Source: Dugong dugon
Lineage: Eukaryota > Chordata > Mammalia > Sirenia > Dugongidae
Assembly (NCBI GenBank): GCA_030035585.1
Contig: CM057476.1
Span: 23,730,501 to 23,794,500 of the forward strand
Length of the DNA stretch: 64,000 nucleotides
Direction of reading: 5' to 3'
Shown here piece after piece: positions 11,640 to 24,027 of the stretch. The position numbers and the translations under genes were made by a program. Each line of letters opens with the position of its first letter. Position 1 is the stretch's first letter. Below the pieces are notes generated by a model. That model had not been told where the DNA came from, ran no database searches, and worked only from the letters and a program-made list of their open reading frames with translations.

Positions 11640-12165
11640 TAAATTTTTATTTATTTTTATTATTGTTGAAAATATACACAGCGAAACACACAAATTCAAC
11701 CATTTCTACATGTACTTTTCAGTGACATTGATTACATTTTTCATGTTGTTCAACCATTCTCGATATCCTTTTCCAAATTATTCCACCACATTAACATAAA
11801 CTCACTGCTCCCTAAGCAAAAACTCCCTCTTTTTCCTTCTTTCCCTGTTCACCTCTAATAAGTTTTGGTTTCCATATGTTTGCTTATCTCGTATGAGTGA
11901 GATCATATACTATTTGTCCTGTTGCAACTGACTTATTTTGCTCAGCATGATGTCTTCAGGGTTCATCCACGTTGTGGCGTGCATCAGGATTTCCTTTCTC
12001 TTTGGCTGAGTAGTATTCCATTGTGTGTGTACCATACTGTGTGTGTCCATTCACCTGTTGATGGATATTTTGGTTGCTTCCACTTTTTGGCTATTGTGAA
12101 ACATGCTGTAATGAACCTTGGTGTACATCCCATTCCTTTCCGATGTTCTAATGTGTCTAGAAGGG
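11640..12165 (-). mobile_element. Old L1 3' end, antisense
   Basis: Complement of an old L1 3' UTR and ORF2 end: gtgacattgattacatttt, gagtagtattccattgtgtg, gatggatattttggttgctt. Confidence 0.8.
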
Positions 12166-12274
12166 ATCCCAGGATCTCAGGGGAGTGGGGAGCGGTGACC
12201 TGGCTCTTGGCCTGGGACCTGCACTGGACTGGGGAGCACTGGTTCTGGGTCTGCCCAGTGAGAAACTAGCCAAT

Positions 12275-12478
12275 CAAAAAACCGATTGCTGTCAAGTCGA
12301 CTCTGACTAATGGCGACCCCATGTGTGTCAGAGTGGAATTGCACTCCATAGGATTTCAATAGCTATGATCTTTCAGAAGTAGACTGCCAGGCCTTTCTTC
12401 CGAGGTGCCTCTGGGTGGATTTTGAACTGTCAGCCCGTAGCAGCTGAAACTTAACCATTTGCACCACCCAAGGGACTA
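12275..12478 (-). mobile_element. AfroSINE, long form, antisense
   Basis: Left attgctgtcaagtcgactct; right ttgcaccacccaagggact. Confidence 0.85.
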
Positions 12479-13799
12479 GTGAGGACATCGTTGTGGGCAT
12501 AAAGGCTAGGTATATAAACCTGTTGGGACTCAGGCTAATTTTGGGTTGGCTAAGCTAGCATCTGACAAGGCTCCTGGAAGTCTCCCTCTCAAGGGTGGCA
12601 TCTGAGTCCAGGCTCTGCCCTAGGGCAGCTGGGATGGACCCCGCCTGAGAGAGTCTCAGGGATCCCAGACACATCTCAAGAGGAGGTAGATGCTGGTGGG
12701 GACAGAGCCTGCCTGGGATGGGGGGGTGGAACATGGCCTCCCAGGCCTGCATCCAGTGAGTGCCATCAGAGGACAGACTCCCTGGACCCTGGGCTGTCCT
12801 CAGCCTCCCACTGTGTGACCCCAGGGCCCAGCAGGGTTTTGCTCCCAGCACAGATGTGGCCCTGGACACGGCCTCGTGACGGAATGGTTCTTGGATGGAT
12901 GGTGTCCTCAAGGCCTTGGGTCATCCTTGTGCACAGTGATTTCCTTCTCTAGGGAGAAGGGGACGCAGTGGATGGTGGGGGCCAAGCATGCACCAGGGAG
13001 TGACATAGGCTTGGGCCTCACCTCCCGCAGCCCCAGCCTTCTCATCTGCACACTGGAGCTGATACTAGTTGTAGCTGCCTGATAGGGCAGGTAGGGGCAG
13101 TGGGGCAACACTTTGAGCAAAGGGCCCTCTTCCTACCTGGAGGGAGAGGAGCTGCCTGCACAAAGTGGGCATCAGGACAACCCCTGGAATGTGTTTTTGG
13201 ATGCGTCAGCTCACTTTCTAGCCACTGGCCTCTCTAGAAGTTGCACACAAATAAAAGATCCCAATTAACCAGGGTGCTGGTTAAAGTTTTAAAATTCACA
13301 GCAAGCCCACTCCGCATAATGATGTATCAGAAACAATCCTTTAATCTAGAAGGAATTAATTGCTGGGCCCAGAAATTCAGGGCACACTGACAGAATCCTT
13401 AATTTCTTGAGCTGATGGTTTCAAAAAGCGACTGATTTTACACTAGCTTCTCTCTATGCGTAAGTAAGACTCCCACAGTTCTGACAAAGGACGAGATTGT
13501 CTTGATGCCTTACTCAGTAAGAACTGGGTATGTGGAGTCTGAATTCATCTCAGTTCTGAATTTTTCCTGCTGGGTGGAAAGTGGTGGAGTTTAATCTCCA
13601 GGAGAGTCAATGCTGGCTCTGTGCCCTGAGCATCCCGGGCACAGCACTGAGAATGGCTGCACTCGGCCCACGTCTGATTACTGAGTGCCCACTCCAAGCC
13701 CGAGCTGAGGTTCGGTGTTGGGGACGCTGGAACAGGCACGATCAGCTGAGAGGACAGACCAGAGATCAACCCAGAGTCAAATATGATATGATATAAATA
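12479..13799. other. Intergenic, no recognised feature
   Basis: About 1.3 kb of apparently unique sequence. No domain in any translation and no simple repeat. Confidence 0.5.
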
Positions 13800-13875
13800 T
13801 GTTGTTGTTACCATCCAGTCGATTTTGACTCATAACAATCCCATGTCACACAGTAGAACTTCCCCACAGGGTTAC
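13800..13875 (-). mobile_element. AfroSINE tail fragment, antisense
   Basis: gttgttaccatccagtcgat and the following actcataac are the SINE/RTE tail; the head is missing. Confidence 0.65.
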
Positions 13876-14935
13876 TTTAAAAAAATATTTTATTGAGTTT
13901 TTGGTGAAAGTTTACACAGCAAATTAGGCTCCCATTTAACAGTTTCTACATATATCGTTCAGGGCCATTGGTTATATTTTCCACATTGTGTCAACATTCT
14001 CATTATTTCTGTTCTGGTTGTTCTGTTTCCATTATTCTTGCTTCCCTGCTCCTCCACCAGCCCTGCGACCTTCCCATCTGTGCTTTAGGGTAAATGTTGA
14101 CTGTTTCGGTCTCATGATTTTTTTAAAAATATATATAAAAGGAGCACAGTACTCACAGGTGATATTATTTATTTTATGAGTCATTCTGTTATTCAGTTGA
14201 AAGATGACCTCTAGGATTAGTTTCAGTGGAAAGTTTAAAGGATATCTCAGGGTGATAGTTTGGGGGGTTCCCCAGGTCTCTGCTGGTCCAGTAAATCAGG
14301 ATTCTTTTTTTTTTTAAGAGAGATTTTGAGTTTTGTTCTACAATTTTCTCCCATTCTATCCAGAACCATCTACTTTGGCCCTGGTCAGAACCGTCAGCTG
14401 TGTTAGCTGGGCACCACCTAGTTCTGGTCTTTGGATGGGTGAGGCTGTGGTTCGTGTAGGCAATTGGTCCTGTAGACTGATTTCTTCTTTAAGTCTTTGG
14501 TTTCCTTCTTTCTTTTTTGCTCCAGATGAGTAGAGACCAATAGCTGTATCTTAGATGGTGCCTTGCAAGCTTTTAAGACCCCAGATGCTACTTACCAAAC
14601 TAGGATGTAGAATATAAACTTTATAGACTATGTAGTGTCAATTGACCAAGATGTCACATGAGACTATGGTCCTTAGCCTTCAAATCCAGTAAACCAATCC
14701 CAAGAGGTGTTTGGATATGTCTGGGAGGTATCCGTGACTGTACCCCCTGTGTGTTTTATTATATGTGCAGCACTCATAAACATGTATATAGATATGCCTA
14801 CCAATACACCCCTATATGCTCACATATATACACATACATACCTTCCTATGTCCATATGTGCATAAATATCTATCTATGTAACCACACACGTTTTTTGGTT
14901 GTTACTGCTGTTGTTGCCAAATTGTATATGTCCTA
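13876..14935 (-). mobile_element. Afrotherian L1 3' UTR, antisense
   Basis: Same family as 17690, 38048 and 44000: gtgaaagtttacacagcaa, cccatttaacagtttctaca, agcttttaagaccccagatg. It continues as ORF2 at 15040-16752, so this is one minus-orientation L1. A local run of ata/cata repeats occurs at 14780-14880. Confidence 0.75.
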
Positions 14936-15035
14936 GCAATGTCACAAAACAATATGTGTATTAATTGTTTAATGAGAAACTAATTTGCTATGTAAACTTT
15001 CGCCTAAAGCACAATAAAAAAATTATTAAAAAGAA
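14936..15035 (+). mobile_element. L1 3' tail inserted inside the antisense L1
   Basis: Sense copy of the L1 terminus: gtcacaaaacaatatgtgta, then gcctaaagcacaataaaa and an A-rich end. Opposite to the surrounding L1. Confidence 0.7.
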
Positions 15036-15039
15036 AAAT

Positions 15040-16752
15040 CTATGTATTTGTTTTTGAACATAGGTGTGCATATGTCTATTCATGTCTCTGCTGTTAGATC
15101 TCTAGGGTATGCATCTAGGAGTGGGATTGCTGAATCACAGGGTATTTCTAGCTTTTTGAAGAAGCACCATACTGTTTTCCATAGTGGTTGTACCATTTAA
15201 CAATCCCACCAGCAGTGGATAAGTGTTCCAATCTCCCCACAACCTCACCAGCATTTGTTGTTTTCTGTTTTTTGCATCAGTGCCATTTTTGCCAGAGTTA
15301 GAATGGTATTTCACTGTAGTTTTGATTTGTATCTCTCTGATGGCTAATGATCATGAACATCTTTTCATGTGTTTGTTGGCCGCTTGAATATCCTCTTTTG
15401 CAACTGATAAGTGTCTGTTCACGTCCTTTGCCCATTTTTTAATTGGATTTTTTGTCTTGTTGTTGTTGAGTTGTTTAAGTTTTCCATGTATTTTAGTGAT
15501 ATATCATTACTTGATATATCATTCCCAAATATTTTTTTCCCAATCTGTAGGTTCTCTTTTTACTCTTTTGATAAAGTTTGTTGATGAGTGTAAGTATTTA
15601 ATTTTTAGTAGGTCCCATTTATCTAGTTTGTCTTCTATTGCTCATGCACTTGTAGTTGTGTTTGGTAATCTATAACTGAAAATAATTAGGGGCCATAGTT
15701 TTGTCCCTATGTTATATTCCAGGAACTTTATAGCTTTAGCTTTAACATTTAGGTCTTTGATCCATTTTGAGTTAGTTTTTGTGTATCGTGTTAGATATGG
15801 GTCTTGTTTCATTTTTATGCAAATGGATATCCAGTTTTGCCAGCACTGTTTGTTAAGGAGACTTTCTTTCCCATCAAATGGACTTGGACTCCTTGTCGAA
15901 GATTAGCTGCCCATAGATGGATGGATTTACTTCTGAATTCTCAATTCTATTCCATTGTTCTATGTGTTTGTCATTGAACCATTTCCAGACTGTTTTGATT
16001 ACTGTGGCTGTACAGTGTGTTTTGAGATCGGGCGACATGAGGCCTCCTACTTTGTTCTCCTTCAGTATTGCTTTGGCTATTCGGGGCCTCTTTCCTTTCA
16101 TATGAAGTTGGTAATATGTTTTTCCATTTCAGTAAAGAATGTTCCTGGAATTTGGATTGGGGTTGCATTGTATCTACAGATCACTTTGGATACTATCGAC
16201 ATTTTCACAATGTTAAGTCTTTCAATCCATGAGTGTGGAATGTTTTTCCATTTATGAAGGTCTCTTTTACTTTCTTGCAGTAGTGTTTTGTAGTTTTCAT
16301 TGTATTTTTACATCCCTGTTAGGTTTATTCCTAGGTATTTTACCCTTTTGGGGGCTATCGTAAATAGTATTGATTTCTTGATTTCCTTTTCAGAATTATC
16401 CTTGTTAGTGTAAAGGGACCTAACTGATTTTTGTGTGTTAATCTTGTACCCTGCCACTTTGATGAATCCTCCTATTAGATCCAGTAGCTTTCTTGTGAAA
16501 TCTCTGGGATTTTCTGTGTATAGGATCATGTCATCTGTGAATAGAGGTAATTTTGCTTCTTCTTTTCTAATTTGGATGCCCTTTATTTCCCTTTCTTGCC
16601 TTATTGCTCTGGCTAGAACTTCTAGTATGATACAGAATAAAGGTGATAGTGGGCATCCTTGTCTTGTTCCTGTTCTCAGGGGGAATACTCTGTCTTTCTC
16701 CATTTAGGATGTTAGCTGTTGGCTTTGCACATATGCCCTTAACTATATTGAA
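15040..16752 (-). pseudogene. L1 ORF2 reverse transcriptase remnant
   Basis: Antisense piece of L1 ORF2. Minus-strand frame 16308-16703 gives [32 protein letters not shown] and the catalytic box as FTDD instead of FADD, then YKINTQKSV and [10 protein letters not shown]. Frame 15874-16101 gives the downstream block [18 protein letters not shown]. Stops and frameshifts separate these blocks, and the endonuclease part is absent. With FTDD and the breaks it cannot be active. Confidence 0.85.
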
Positions 16753-16898
16753 CCCCATAGGTTTTTCTAGGCTGTAATCTTTCTGGGAGCAGATTGTCAG
16801 ATCTTTCTCTCATGGAGCTGCTGGGGCGGGGGCGTGGTTCAAACCACCAACCTTTTGGTTAGCAACCAAGCGCTTAACTATTGTGCCACCAGGGCTCC
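16753..16898 (-). mobile_element. AfroSINE, antisense, tail lost
   Basis: Right end ttttggttagcaaccaagcg and tgtgccaccagggctcc is the head complement. It abuts the L1 without a full tail. Confidence 0.75.
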
Positions 16899-16984
16899 TT
16901 AGCATATCAAATCATATCATACCAGTGTAATTTTGCTTCATGATATGAAAGTGATGTGAAGGAATGAAGCAAAGAGAATAATAA

Positions 16985-17136
16985 TCCATTGCCATTGAGT
17001 TGATTCCAACTCATAGCAACCCTACAGGACAGAGTAGAACTACTCCACAGGGTTTCCAAGGAGCAGCTGGTAGATTGAAACTGCCAACCTTTTTGTTAGC
17101 AGCTGAGCTCTTAACCACTGCTCCACCAGGGCTCCA
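16985..17136 (-). mobile_element. AfroSINE, short form, antisense
   Basis: attgccattgagttgattcc at left; cactgctccaccagggctcc at right. Confidence 0.9.
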
Positions 17137-17689
17137 AAGAGAATAATAGAAGGACTTAATTTAGATTTCAGGGCTTGGGAGGGGGGTACTGGTCAAAGAA
17201 AATCTTTGTAATGTAAAACCTGAAGGATGAGGGGAATTAACCAATGAAGAGTAAGGGGACTGGTGTTCCTTGTGGAGCCGCTTGTGCAAAGGTCCTGTGG
17301 CAGGAATATACAGTTACAGGGCTAGGAGCTGTTCTCAAGGAGCTTACAGTGATGAAGGCACACGTGGGACAAGAAAAGAAAAGCCATTATCATCATCATC
17401 ATCATAGTAAGAAGAAGGTGAAGCAGTTTTGGAGGGCATATCCATGTCAGGCACTGTGCTATGCCCAGGGGAATCTGAGCTGCTGTTAGGGCCAGAAAAG
17501 GACCATTATCGGTACAGACTAGGAGGCAGGAAAGAAAAGGTTAATGACATAGGCGAGGGGTCAGATGCCTGGCTTTGCATCCTGACTTCTGTTTTAAGAC
17601 AATCAAGAAGACCTCCAACCTCCAGCCCCATTGCCACTTTATTTTTCAATTTATATCATATCATTTTATTTTAAACAACTTTTTTTTCC
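17137..17689. other. Intergenic, short (TCA)n only
   Basis: A small ATC/TCA repeat at about 17388-17405; otherwise unassigned. Confidence 0.5.
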
Positions 17690-18655
17690 TTTGGTTTATT
17701 GTTGTATGTAGTTTAAGTGGAAGTTTACATTTCAAGTTAGTCTCTTATATAAAAATTTATACATACATTGTTATGTGACCCCAATTGCTTTCCCCATACT
17801 GTGACAGCACATGCCTCCTTTCCACCCCTGATTTCCCATGTCCATTCAACCAGCTCCTAACCCTCTCTGTCTTCTCATCTCACCTCCGGACAGAAGCTGC
17901 CCGTTTAGTCTCATGTATCTACTTGAGCTAAGAGGCACACTCTTCACTATCATTTTATATCCCCAGTCCAGTTCAATCTTTGTCTGAAGAGTTGGCCTCG
18001 GAAATTGTTTTAGTTCTGGGCTGATAGAAAGTCCAGGGGCCATCCTTTCTGGGGTTCCTCCAGTCTCTGTCACACCATTAAGTCTGGTCTTTTTACTAGA
18101 ATTTGAGTTCTGCACCCCATCTTTCTCCTGCTCCATCAGGGACTCTCTGTTTTGTTCCCTGTCAGGGTGGTCATTGGTGGTAGCTGGGCACCAACTAGTT
18201 CTTCTGGTCTCAGGCTGATGAAGTCTCTGGTTTATGTGGCCCTTTATGTCTCTTGGGCTAATACTTCCCTTGTGTCTTTGGTGTTCTTCATTCGCCTTTA
18301 CTCCAAGTGGCTGGGACCAAATGATGCATCTTAGATGGCTGCTTGCAAGCTTTTAACACCCCAGATGCCATTCACCAAAGTAGGATGCAGAACATTTTCT
18401 TAATAAACTTTGTTATGCCAATTGACCTAGATGTCCCCTGAAAGTATGGTCCCCAGGCCCCCACCTCAGCTACTCTGTCCCTCGAAGTGTTTGATTGTAT
18501 TCAGGAAACTTCTTAGCTTTGGTTTAGTCCAGTTGTGCTGACTTCCTGTGCAGCACATGCTGTCCTTCCCTTCACCTAAGATAATTCTTGTCTACTCTCT
18601 AGTTAGTGAATAACCCTCACCCTCCCTCCCTACCCTCGCAACCATCAAAGAATGT
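17690..18655 (-). mobile_element. L1 3' UTR, antisense
   Basis: Shares agcttttaacaccccagatg, gctgggcaccaactagttct and caattgacctagatgtcccc with the 13876 copy. No ORF2 remains. Confidence 0.7.
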
Positions 18656-18659
18656 TTTC

Positions 18660-18765
18660 TTCAGTGTATTTTAAACAGCTTTAATGAGGTATAATTCACA
18701 TACAATAAACTGCACATACTTCCAGTATACAATTCGATAAGTTTTGACATATGTATACACCCGGG
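18660..18765 (-). mobile_element. Old L1 3' UTR, antisense, first piece
   Basis: acagctttaatgaggtataa, then acaataaactgcacatac: an old L1 motif interrupted by a SINE; continues at 19117. Confidence 0.75.
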
Positions 18766-19114
18766 AGGGGGCAATGGTGGGTCAGTGGTGGAATTCTCAT
18801 TTTCCATCCAGGAGACCCGATTTGATTCCTGGCCAATGCATCTCATGTGAAGCCACTACCTGTCTGTCAGTGGTGGTTTGCACGTTACTATGATGCTGAA
18901 CAGGTTTCAGTGGAGCTTCTAGACTCAGATGGACTAGGAAGAAAGCCCAGTGATCTTCTTCTGAAAATCAGCCAGTGAAAACCATATGAATCACAACAGT
19001 CTGATGTTCAATGATAATGAGAATGGTGCAGGGCCAGGCAGACTTTTGCTCCATTGTGCATGAAGTCACCATGAGTTGGGGCCAACTCAACAGCACCTAA
19101 CAACAACAACACAC
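18766..19114 (+). mobile_element. tRNA-Gly-headed SINE, full length
   Basis: Head: tgggtcagtggtggaattct, then gagacccgatttgattcct and ggccaatgca, matching tRNA-Gly (A box, B box, 3' stem). Body: gatgctgaacaggtttcagt, then gccagtgaaaacc. Tail: accatgagttggggccaact and (aac)n. Inserted into the old L1. Confidence 0.88.
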
Positions 19115-19116
19115 AC

Positions 19117-19380
19117 CTCAGAAACCTTGACCGTACACAATCAAGATAGTGAACATATTTAATCACCCCCCAAACTTTCCTTATGCCCCTCTGTATTCCC
19201 TCCGTTCTGGCCCATCCCCCTCCCCAGGCAATCACTGATCTGCTTTCTGTTACTATAGATGAGTCTGCATTTTCTAGGATTTTATGTAAATGGACTCATA
19301 GCTTATGTACTCTCTTTTGGTCTGACTTCTTTCACTCAACGTAACCTTTTAAGATGCATCCGTGTTACTGTGTATATCAG
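19117..19380 (-). mobile_element. Old L1, antisense, second piece
   Basis: atcaagatagtgaacatatt, then gcattttctaggattttatg; interrupted again by the RTE at 19381 and resumes at 23288. Confidence 0.75.
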
Positions 19381-22300
19381 TGTTGTTGTTGTTAGGTGCC
19401 ATCGAGTCGGTTCCAACTCATAGAGACCCTGTGTACAACAGAATGAAACACTGCCCAGTCCTGTGCCATCCTCACAGTCGTTATTATGTTTGAGCCCATT
19501 GTTGCAGACACTGTGTAATCTCTCTCGTTGAGGGTCTTCCTCTTTTTTGCTGACCCTCCACTTTACCAAGCATGATGTCCTTCTCTAGGGTCTAATCCCT
19601 CCTGATAACATGTCGAAAGTATGTGAGACACAGTCTCACCATCCTTCCTTCTAAGGAGCATTCTGGTTGTACTTCTTGCAGGACAGATTTGTTTGTTCTT
19701 TTGGCAGTCCATGGTATATTCAATATTCTTTGCCAACACCATAATTCAAAGGTGTCAATTCTTTTTCGGTCTTCCTTATTCATTGTCCAACTTTCACATG
19801 CATATGATGCAATTGAAAACACCATGGCTTGGGTCAGGCGCACCTTAGTCTTCAAGGTGACATCTTTGCTTTTCAACACTTTAAGGATGTCTTTTGCAGC
19901 ACATTTGCCCAATGCAATACATCATTTGATTTCTTGACTGCTGCTTCCATGGGTGTTGATTGTGAATACAAGTAAATGAAATCGTTAACAACTTCAATCT
20001 TTTCTCTGTTTATCATGATGTTGCTTATTGTTCCAGTTGTAAGGATTTTGGTTTTCTTTATGTTGGGGTGTAATCCATACTGAAGGCTGAGGTCTTTGAT
20101 CTTCATCAGTAAATGCTACGAGTCCTCTTCACTTTCAGCAAGCAAGGTTGTGTCATCTGCATATTGCAGGTTGTTAATGAGTCTTCCTCCAATCCTGATG
20201 CCCCATTCTTCTTCATATAGTCCAGCTTCTCAGATTATTTGCTCAGCATACAGACTGAATAAGTATGGTGAAAGGATACAACCCTGACACACACCTTTTC
20301 TGACTTTAAATCAACCGGTATTCCTTTGTTCTGTTCAAACAACTGTCTCTTGATCTGTGTACAGGTTCCTCATGAGCACAATTAAGTGTTCTGGAATTCT
20401 CATTCTTTGGCTGTTATCCATAATTTGTTGTGATCCACACAGTCAAATGCCTTTGCATAGTCAGTAAAACACAGGTAGACAGCTTTCTGGCATTCTCTGC
20501 TTTCAGCCAGGATTCATCTGACATAGGCAATGATATCCCTCTTCCAAATCCAGCTTGAATTTCTGGCAGTTCCCTGTCGATATACTGCTGCAGCTGCTTT
20601 TGAATGATCTTCAGCAAAATTTTACTTGTGTGTGATAGTAATGATATTGCTTGATAATTTCTGCATTCGGTTGGATCACCTTTCTTGGGAATAGGCACAC
20701 ATATGGATCTCTTCCAGTCAGTTGGCCAAGTAGCTGTCTTCCAAATTTCTTATCATAGAGGAGTAAGCACCTCCAGTGATGGATTCATTTGTTGAAACAT
20801 CTCAATTGGTATTCTTTCAATTGCTAGAGCCTTGTTTTTCACCAATGCCTTCAATGCAGCTTGGACTTCTTCCTTCAGTACCATCAGTTCCTGGTCATAT
20901 GCTACCTTCTGAAATGGTTCAACATTGACCAATTCTTTTTGGTACAGTGACTCTGTGTATTCTTTCCAACTTCTTTTGATACTTCCTGCGTCGTTTACTA
21001 TTTTCCCCATAGAATCCTTCACTACTGCAACTCGAGGCTTGAATTTTTTCTTCAGTTCTTTCAGCTTCAGAAATGCTGAGTGTGTTCTTCCCTTTTGGTT
21101 TTCTAACTCCAGGTCTTTGCACATGTCGTTATAATACTTTACTTTGTCTTCTTGAGCCGCCCTTTGAAATCTTTTGTTTAGCTCTTTTACTTCATCATTT
21201 CTTCCTTTTGCTTTAGCCACTCAATGTTCAAGAGCAAGTTTTAGAGTTTCTTCTGCTTTTCTGTCCTTTTAATGACCTCTTGCTTTCTTCATGTATGATG
21301 TCCTTGATGTCATTCCACAACTCATCTGGTCTTTGGTCATTAGTGTTCAATGTGTCAAATCTATTCTTGAGAAGATCTCCAAATTCAGGTGGAATATACT
21401 TAAGGTTGTATTTTAGCTCCTGTGGACTTGTTCTAATTTTCTTCAGCTTCCACTAGAACTTGCATACGAGCAGTTGATGGTCTGTTCTGCAGTCAGCCCC
21501 GGCCTTGTTCTGACTGATGGTATTGAACTTTTCCATCATCTCTTTCCACAAGTGTAGTCGATTTGATTCCTGTGTATTCCATCTGGCAAGGTCCATGTGC
21601 ATAGTCGCTGTTTATGTTGTTGAAAAAAGGTATTTGCAATGAAGAAGTCGTTGGTCTTGCAAAATTCTGTCATGTGATCTCCGGCATTGTTTCTATCACC
21701 AAGGCCATATTTTCCAAGTACTGATTCTTCTTCTTTGTTTCTAACTTTTGCGTTCCAATCACTAGTAATTATCAATGCATCCTGATTGTATGTTTGATCA
21801 ATTTCAGACTGCAGAAGTTGGTAAAAATCTTCAATTTCTTCATGTTTGGCCTTAGTGGTTGGTGCATAAATTTGAATAATAGTCATATTAACTAGTCTTC
21901 CTTGTAGGCATATGGCTATTATCCTATCATTGACAGTGTTGTACTTCAAGATCTTGAAATGTTCTTTTTGATGATGAATGCAATGCCATTCCTCTTCAAG
22001 TTGTCATTCCCGACATAGCAGACCATATGATTGCCCAATGCAAAACGTCCAATACCATTTCAGGTCACTAATGCCTAGGATACCGATGTCTATGAGTTCC
22101 ATTTCATTTCTGATGATTTCCAATTTTCCTAAATTCTTACTTTGTACATTCCATGTTCTGATTATTAATGGATGTTTGCAGTGGTTTCTTCTTATTTTGA
22201 GTCATGCCACATCAGCAAATGAAGGTCCTGAAAGCTAGACTCCATCCACGTCATTAAGGTCGACTCTACTTTGAGGAGGCAGCTCTTCTTCAGTTGTATT

Positions 22301-22563
22301 TTGAGTTCCTTCCATCACGAGGGGGCTCATCTTCCAGCACTATATCAGACAAGGTTTCACTGCTATTCATAAGATTTTCACTGGCTAATTCTTTTCAGAA
22401 GTAAACCACTGGGTCCTTCTTCTAGTCTGTCTTAGTCTGAAAGCTCTTCTGAAACCTGTCCACCATGGGTGACCCTGTTGGTATTTGAATACTGGTGGCA
22501 CAGTTTCCAGCATCACAGCAACATGAAAGCCCTCACAGTATGACAAACTGACAGACACATGGG
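19381..22563 (-). mobile_element. RTE-clade LINE, nearly complete copy A
   Basis: About 3.2 kb on the minus strand, from the 5' end near 22563 (complement of gacagacacatgggg) to the tail at 19381 (ttgttgttgttaggtgccat). It splits an old L1, whose halves end at 19380 and resume near 23288; tgtatat on both sides may be part of the target duplication. The 3' 100 bases equal the tails of the SINEs in this window, making this the likely enzyme source for them. Confidence 0.88.
19590..22240 (-). pseudogene. RTE endonuclease-reverse transcriptase remnant, copy A
   Basis: Minus-strand blocks in order: endonuclease IIQIYAPTTKAKHEEIEDFY and a catalytic stretch decayed to SDWNAKVR (about 21750), then HRNQIDY (about 21550); linker and RT start (20753-21220: KPRVAVVKDSMGKIV); RT (20414-20698: MPIPKKGDPTECRNYQAISL); catalytic NLQYADDTT at about 20148-20174; C-terminal WCWQRILNIPWTAKRTN (about 19720-19770). 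Frames change at least four times, so the protein is broken. Confidence 0.85.
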
Positions 22564-23092
22564 GAAGAATACTTATATAGAGAGATTTATACCAAGGAAA
22601 TGGCTCACACAGTTGTAGAGGCTGGAACGTCCCAAGTTCGTGGGTCAGGCTAGAGGCTTCTCCTGATTCATGTAGCTACAGGGGTGGTGAACCCAAGATT
22701 GACAGGGCAGACAGCAGGGCTCTGGCTCACAGGCTGTGAAAACCAATGAAGCCCAAGATCAGCAGGCAAGATGACACGTAAGCTGCTAGATCAAGTCCCA
22801 GGAACCAGAGGTCAGATGAACAGGAGCCAGCTGCAGGATCCCTAGCAAGAAAAAGCCTGTGAACCTTGCCAGAAAATCCACTTATATTCGATGCAAGCCA
22901 CACCCCCAAGGAAACACCCTTTCAACTGACTGGCTTACTCACAGCAGATCCCATCATGGAGGTGATCACATTATATCAAAACTCATCATGGAAGTGATCA
23001 CTTAATCATATGACTGCCAAACTACATCATAACTGTGAAACCACTGAGAACCATAGCCCAGCCAAGTTGACACATAACCTTAATGATCACAG
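22564..23092 (-). mobile_element. LTR-like medium-reiterated element
   Basis: About 530 bp between two RTE segments. The minus strand starts near tatgtgtcaacttggctggg and ends near tggtataaatctctctatat. Composition and ends suggest an LTR-type element, but no target duplication was established. Confidence 0.45.
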
Positions 23093-23284
23093 TGTATGAA
23101 TATTATCCTATCACTGACAGCATTGCACTTCAGGATAGATCTTGAAATGTTCTTTTTGATGATGAATGTGACATCATTCCTCTTCAATTTGTCATTCCTA
23201 GCATAGCAGACCACGTAATTGTCTGATTCAAAATGGCCAATACCAGTCCATTTCAGCTCACTAATGCCTAGGATATTGATTACA
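23093..23284 (-). mobile_element. RTE internal fragment, antisense
   Basis: Aligns by eye with 21911-22090 of copy A: attatcctatcactgacag, gatgatgaatgtgacatcat, ctaatgcctaggatattgat. It repeats endonuclease sequence already present in copy A. Confidence 0.75.
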
Positions 23285-23287
23285 TGG

Positions 23288-23556
23288 GGGTGTATATAAA
23301 TAGTTCATTTCTTTTTATTTCTGAGTATATTCCATTGTATGTATATACCACAATTTGTTTATCCATTGAAGGACATTTGGGTTGTTTCCAGTTTGGAGCT
23401 ATTATGAATAAAACTTCTATGAACATTTGCATGCAAGTTTTGGTGTTGACATAACTTCCTTTGTCTTGGGTAGAGACACAGAAGTGGAATTGCTGGGTCA
23501 CAGGGTAGATGTATGTGTAACTTTTTAAAAAACTGCTGAACTTTTTCCAACCCCCA
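23288..23556 (-). mobile_element. Old L1, antisense, third piece
   Basis: attccattgtatgtatatac, gaaggacatttgggttgttt, attgctgggtcacagggta: continuation of the L1 cut by copy A. Confidence 0.8.
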
Positions 23557-23559
23557 AAA

Positions 23560-23761
23560 TCCAAACCCACTGCCATTAAGTTGATTCTGACTCATAGCGA
23601 GCCTATACAACAGAGTAGAACTGCTCCATAAGGTTTCCAAGGCTGTAATTCTTTACAGAAGCAGGTTGCCACATCTTTCTCCCAAGGAGCGGCTGGTGGG
23701 TTTAAAATGCCAGCCTTACGGTTATCAGCCAAGCACTTTCACATCTGAGCCACCAGGGCTC
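23560..23761 (-). mobile_element. AfroSINE, long form, antisense
   Basis: Left actgccattaagttgattct; right cacatctgagccaccagggc. Flanked by ctttttccaa and gtttttccaa, a likely target duplication within the L1. Confidence 0.88.
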
Positions 23762-23876
23762 ATTGTTTTTCCAAAGTGGTTGTAAAATAGCCTAGGAGAG
23801 CTTCAGTTGCTCCTCATCCTTGTCAACACTTGGGATGGCCAGTCATTTGAACTTTAGCCATTCTAATTAAGGTGTC
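23762..23876 (-). mobile_element. Old L1, antisense, fourth piece
   Basis: ttccaaagtggttgtaaaat, then gccattctaattaaggtgt, typical of old L1 ORF2 end on the complement. Confidence 0.75.
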
Positions 23877-24027
23877 AGCAGGGTTGCTCTCCCTCTGGAG
23901 GCACTAGGGAAGAATCTGTTCTTAGCCTCTCCCAGCTTCTGGTGGCTGTCTAGCATTCTTTAGAGTTCCTTAGTGATTACAGCAGAAGATTGTCCAATAC
24001 AGTGGTAGAAGATGAGCTCCCTAGGCT

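Noticed and set aside
17388-17405. (TCA)n run as a His-rich coding repeat
   Set aside because: Short microsatellite in an 81-codon frame with no other support.
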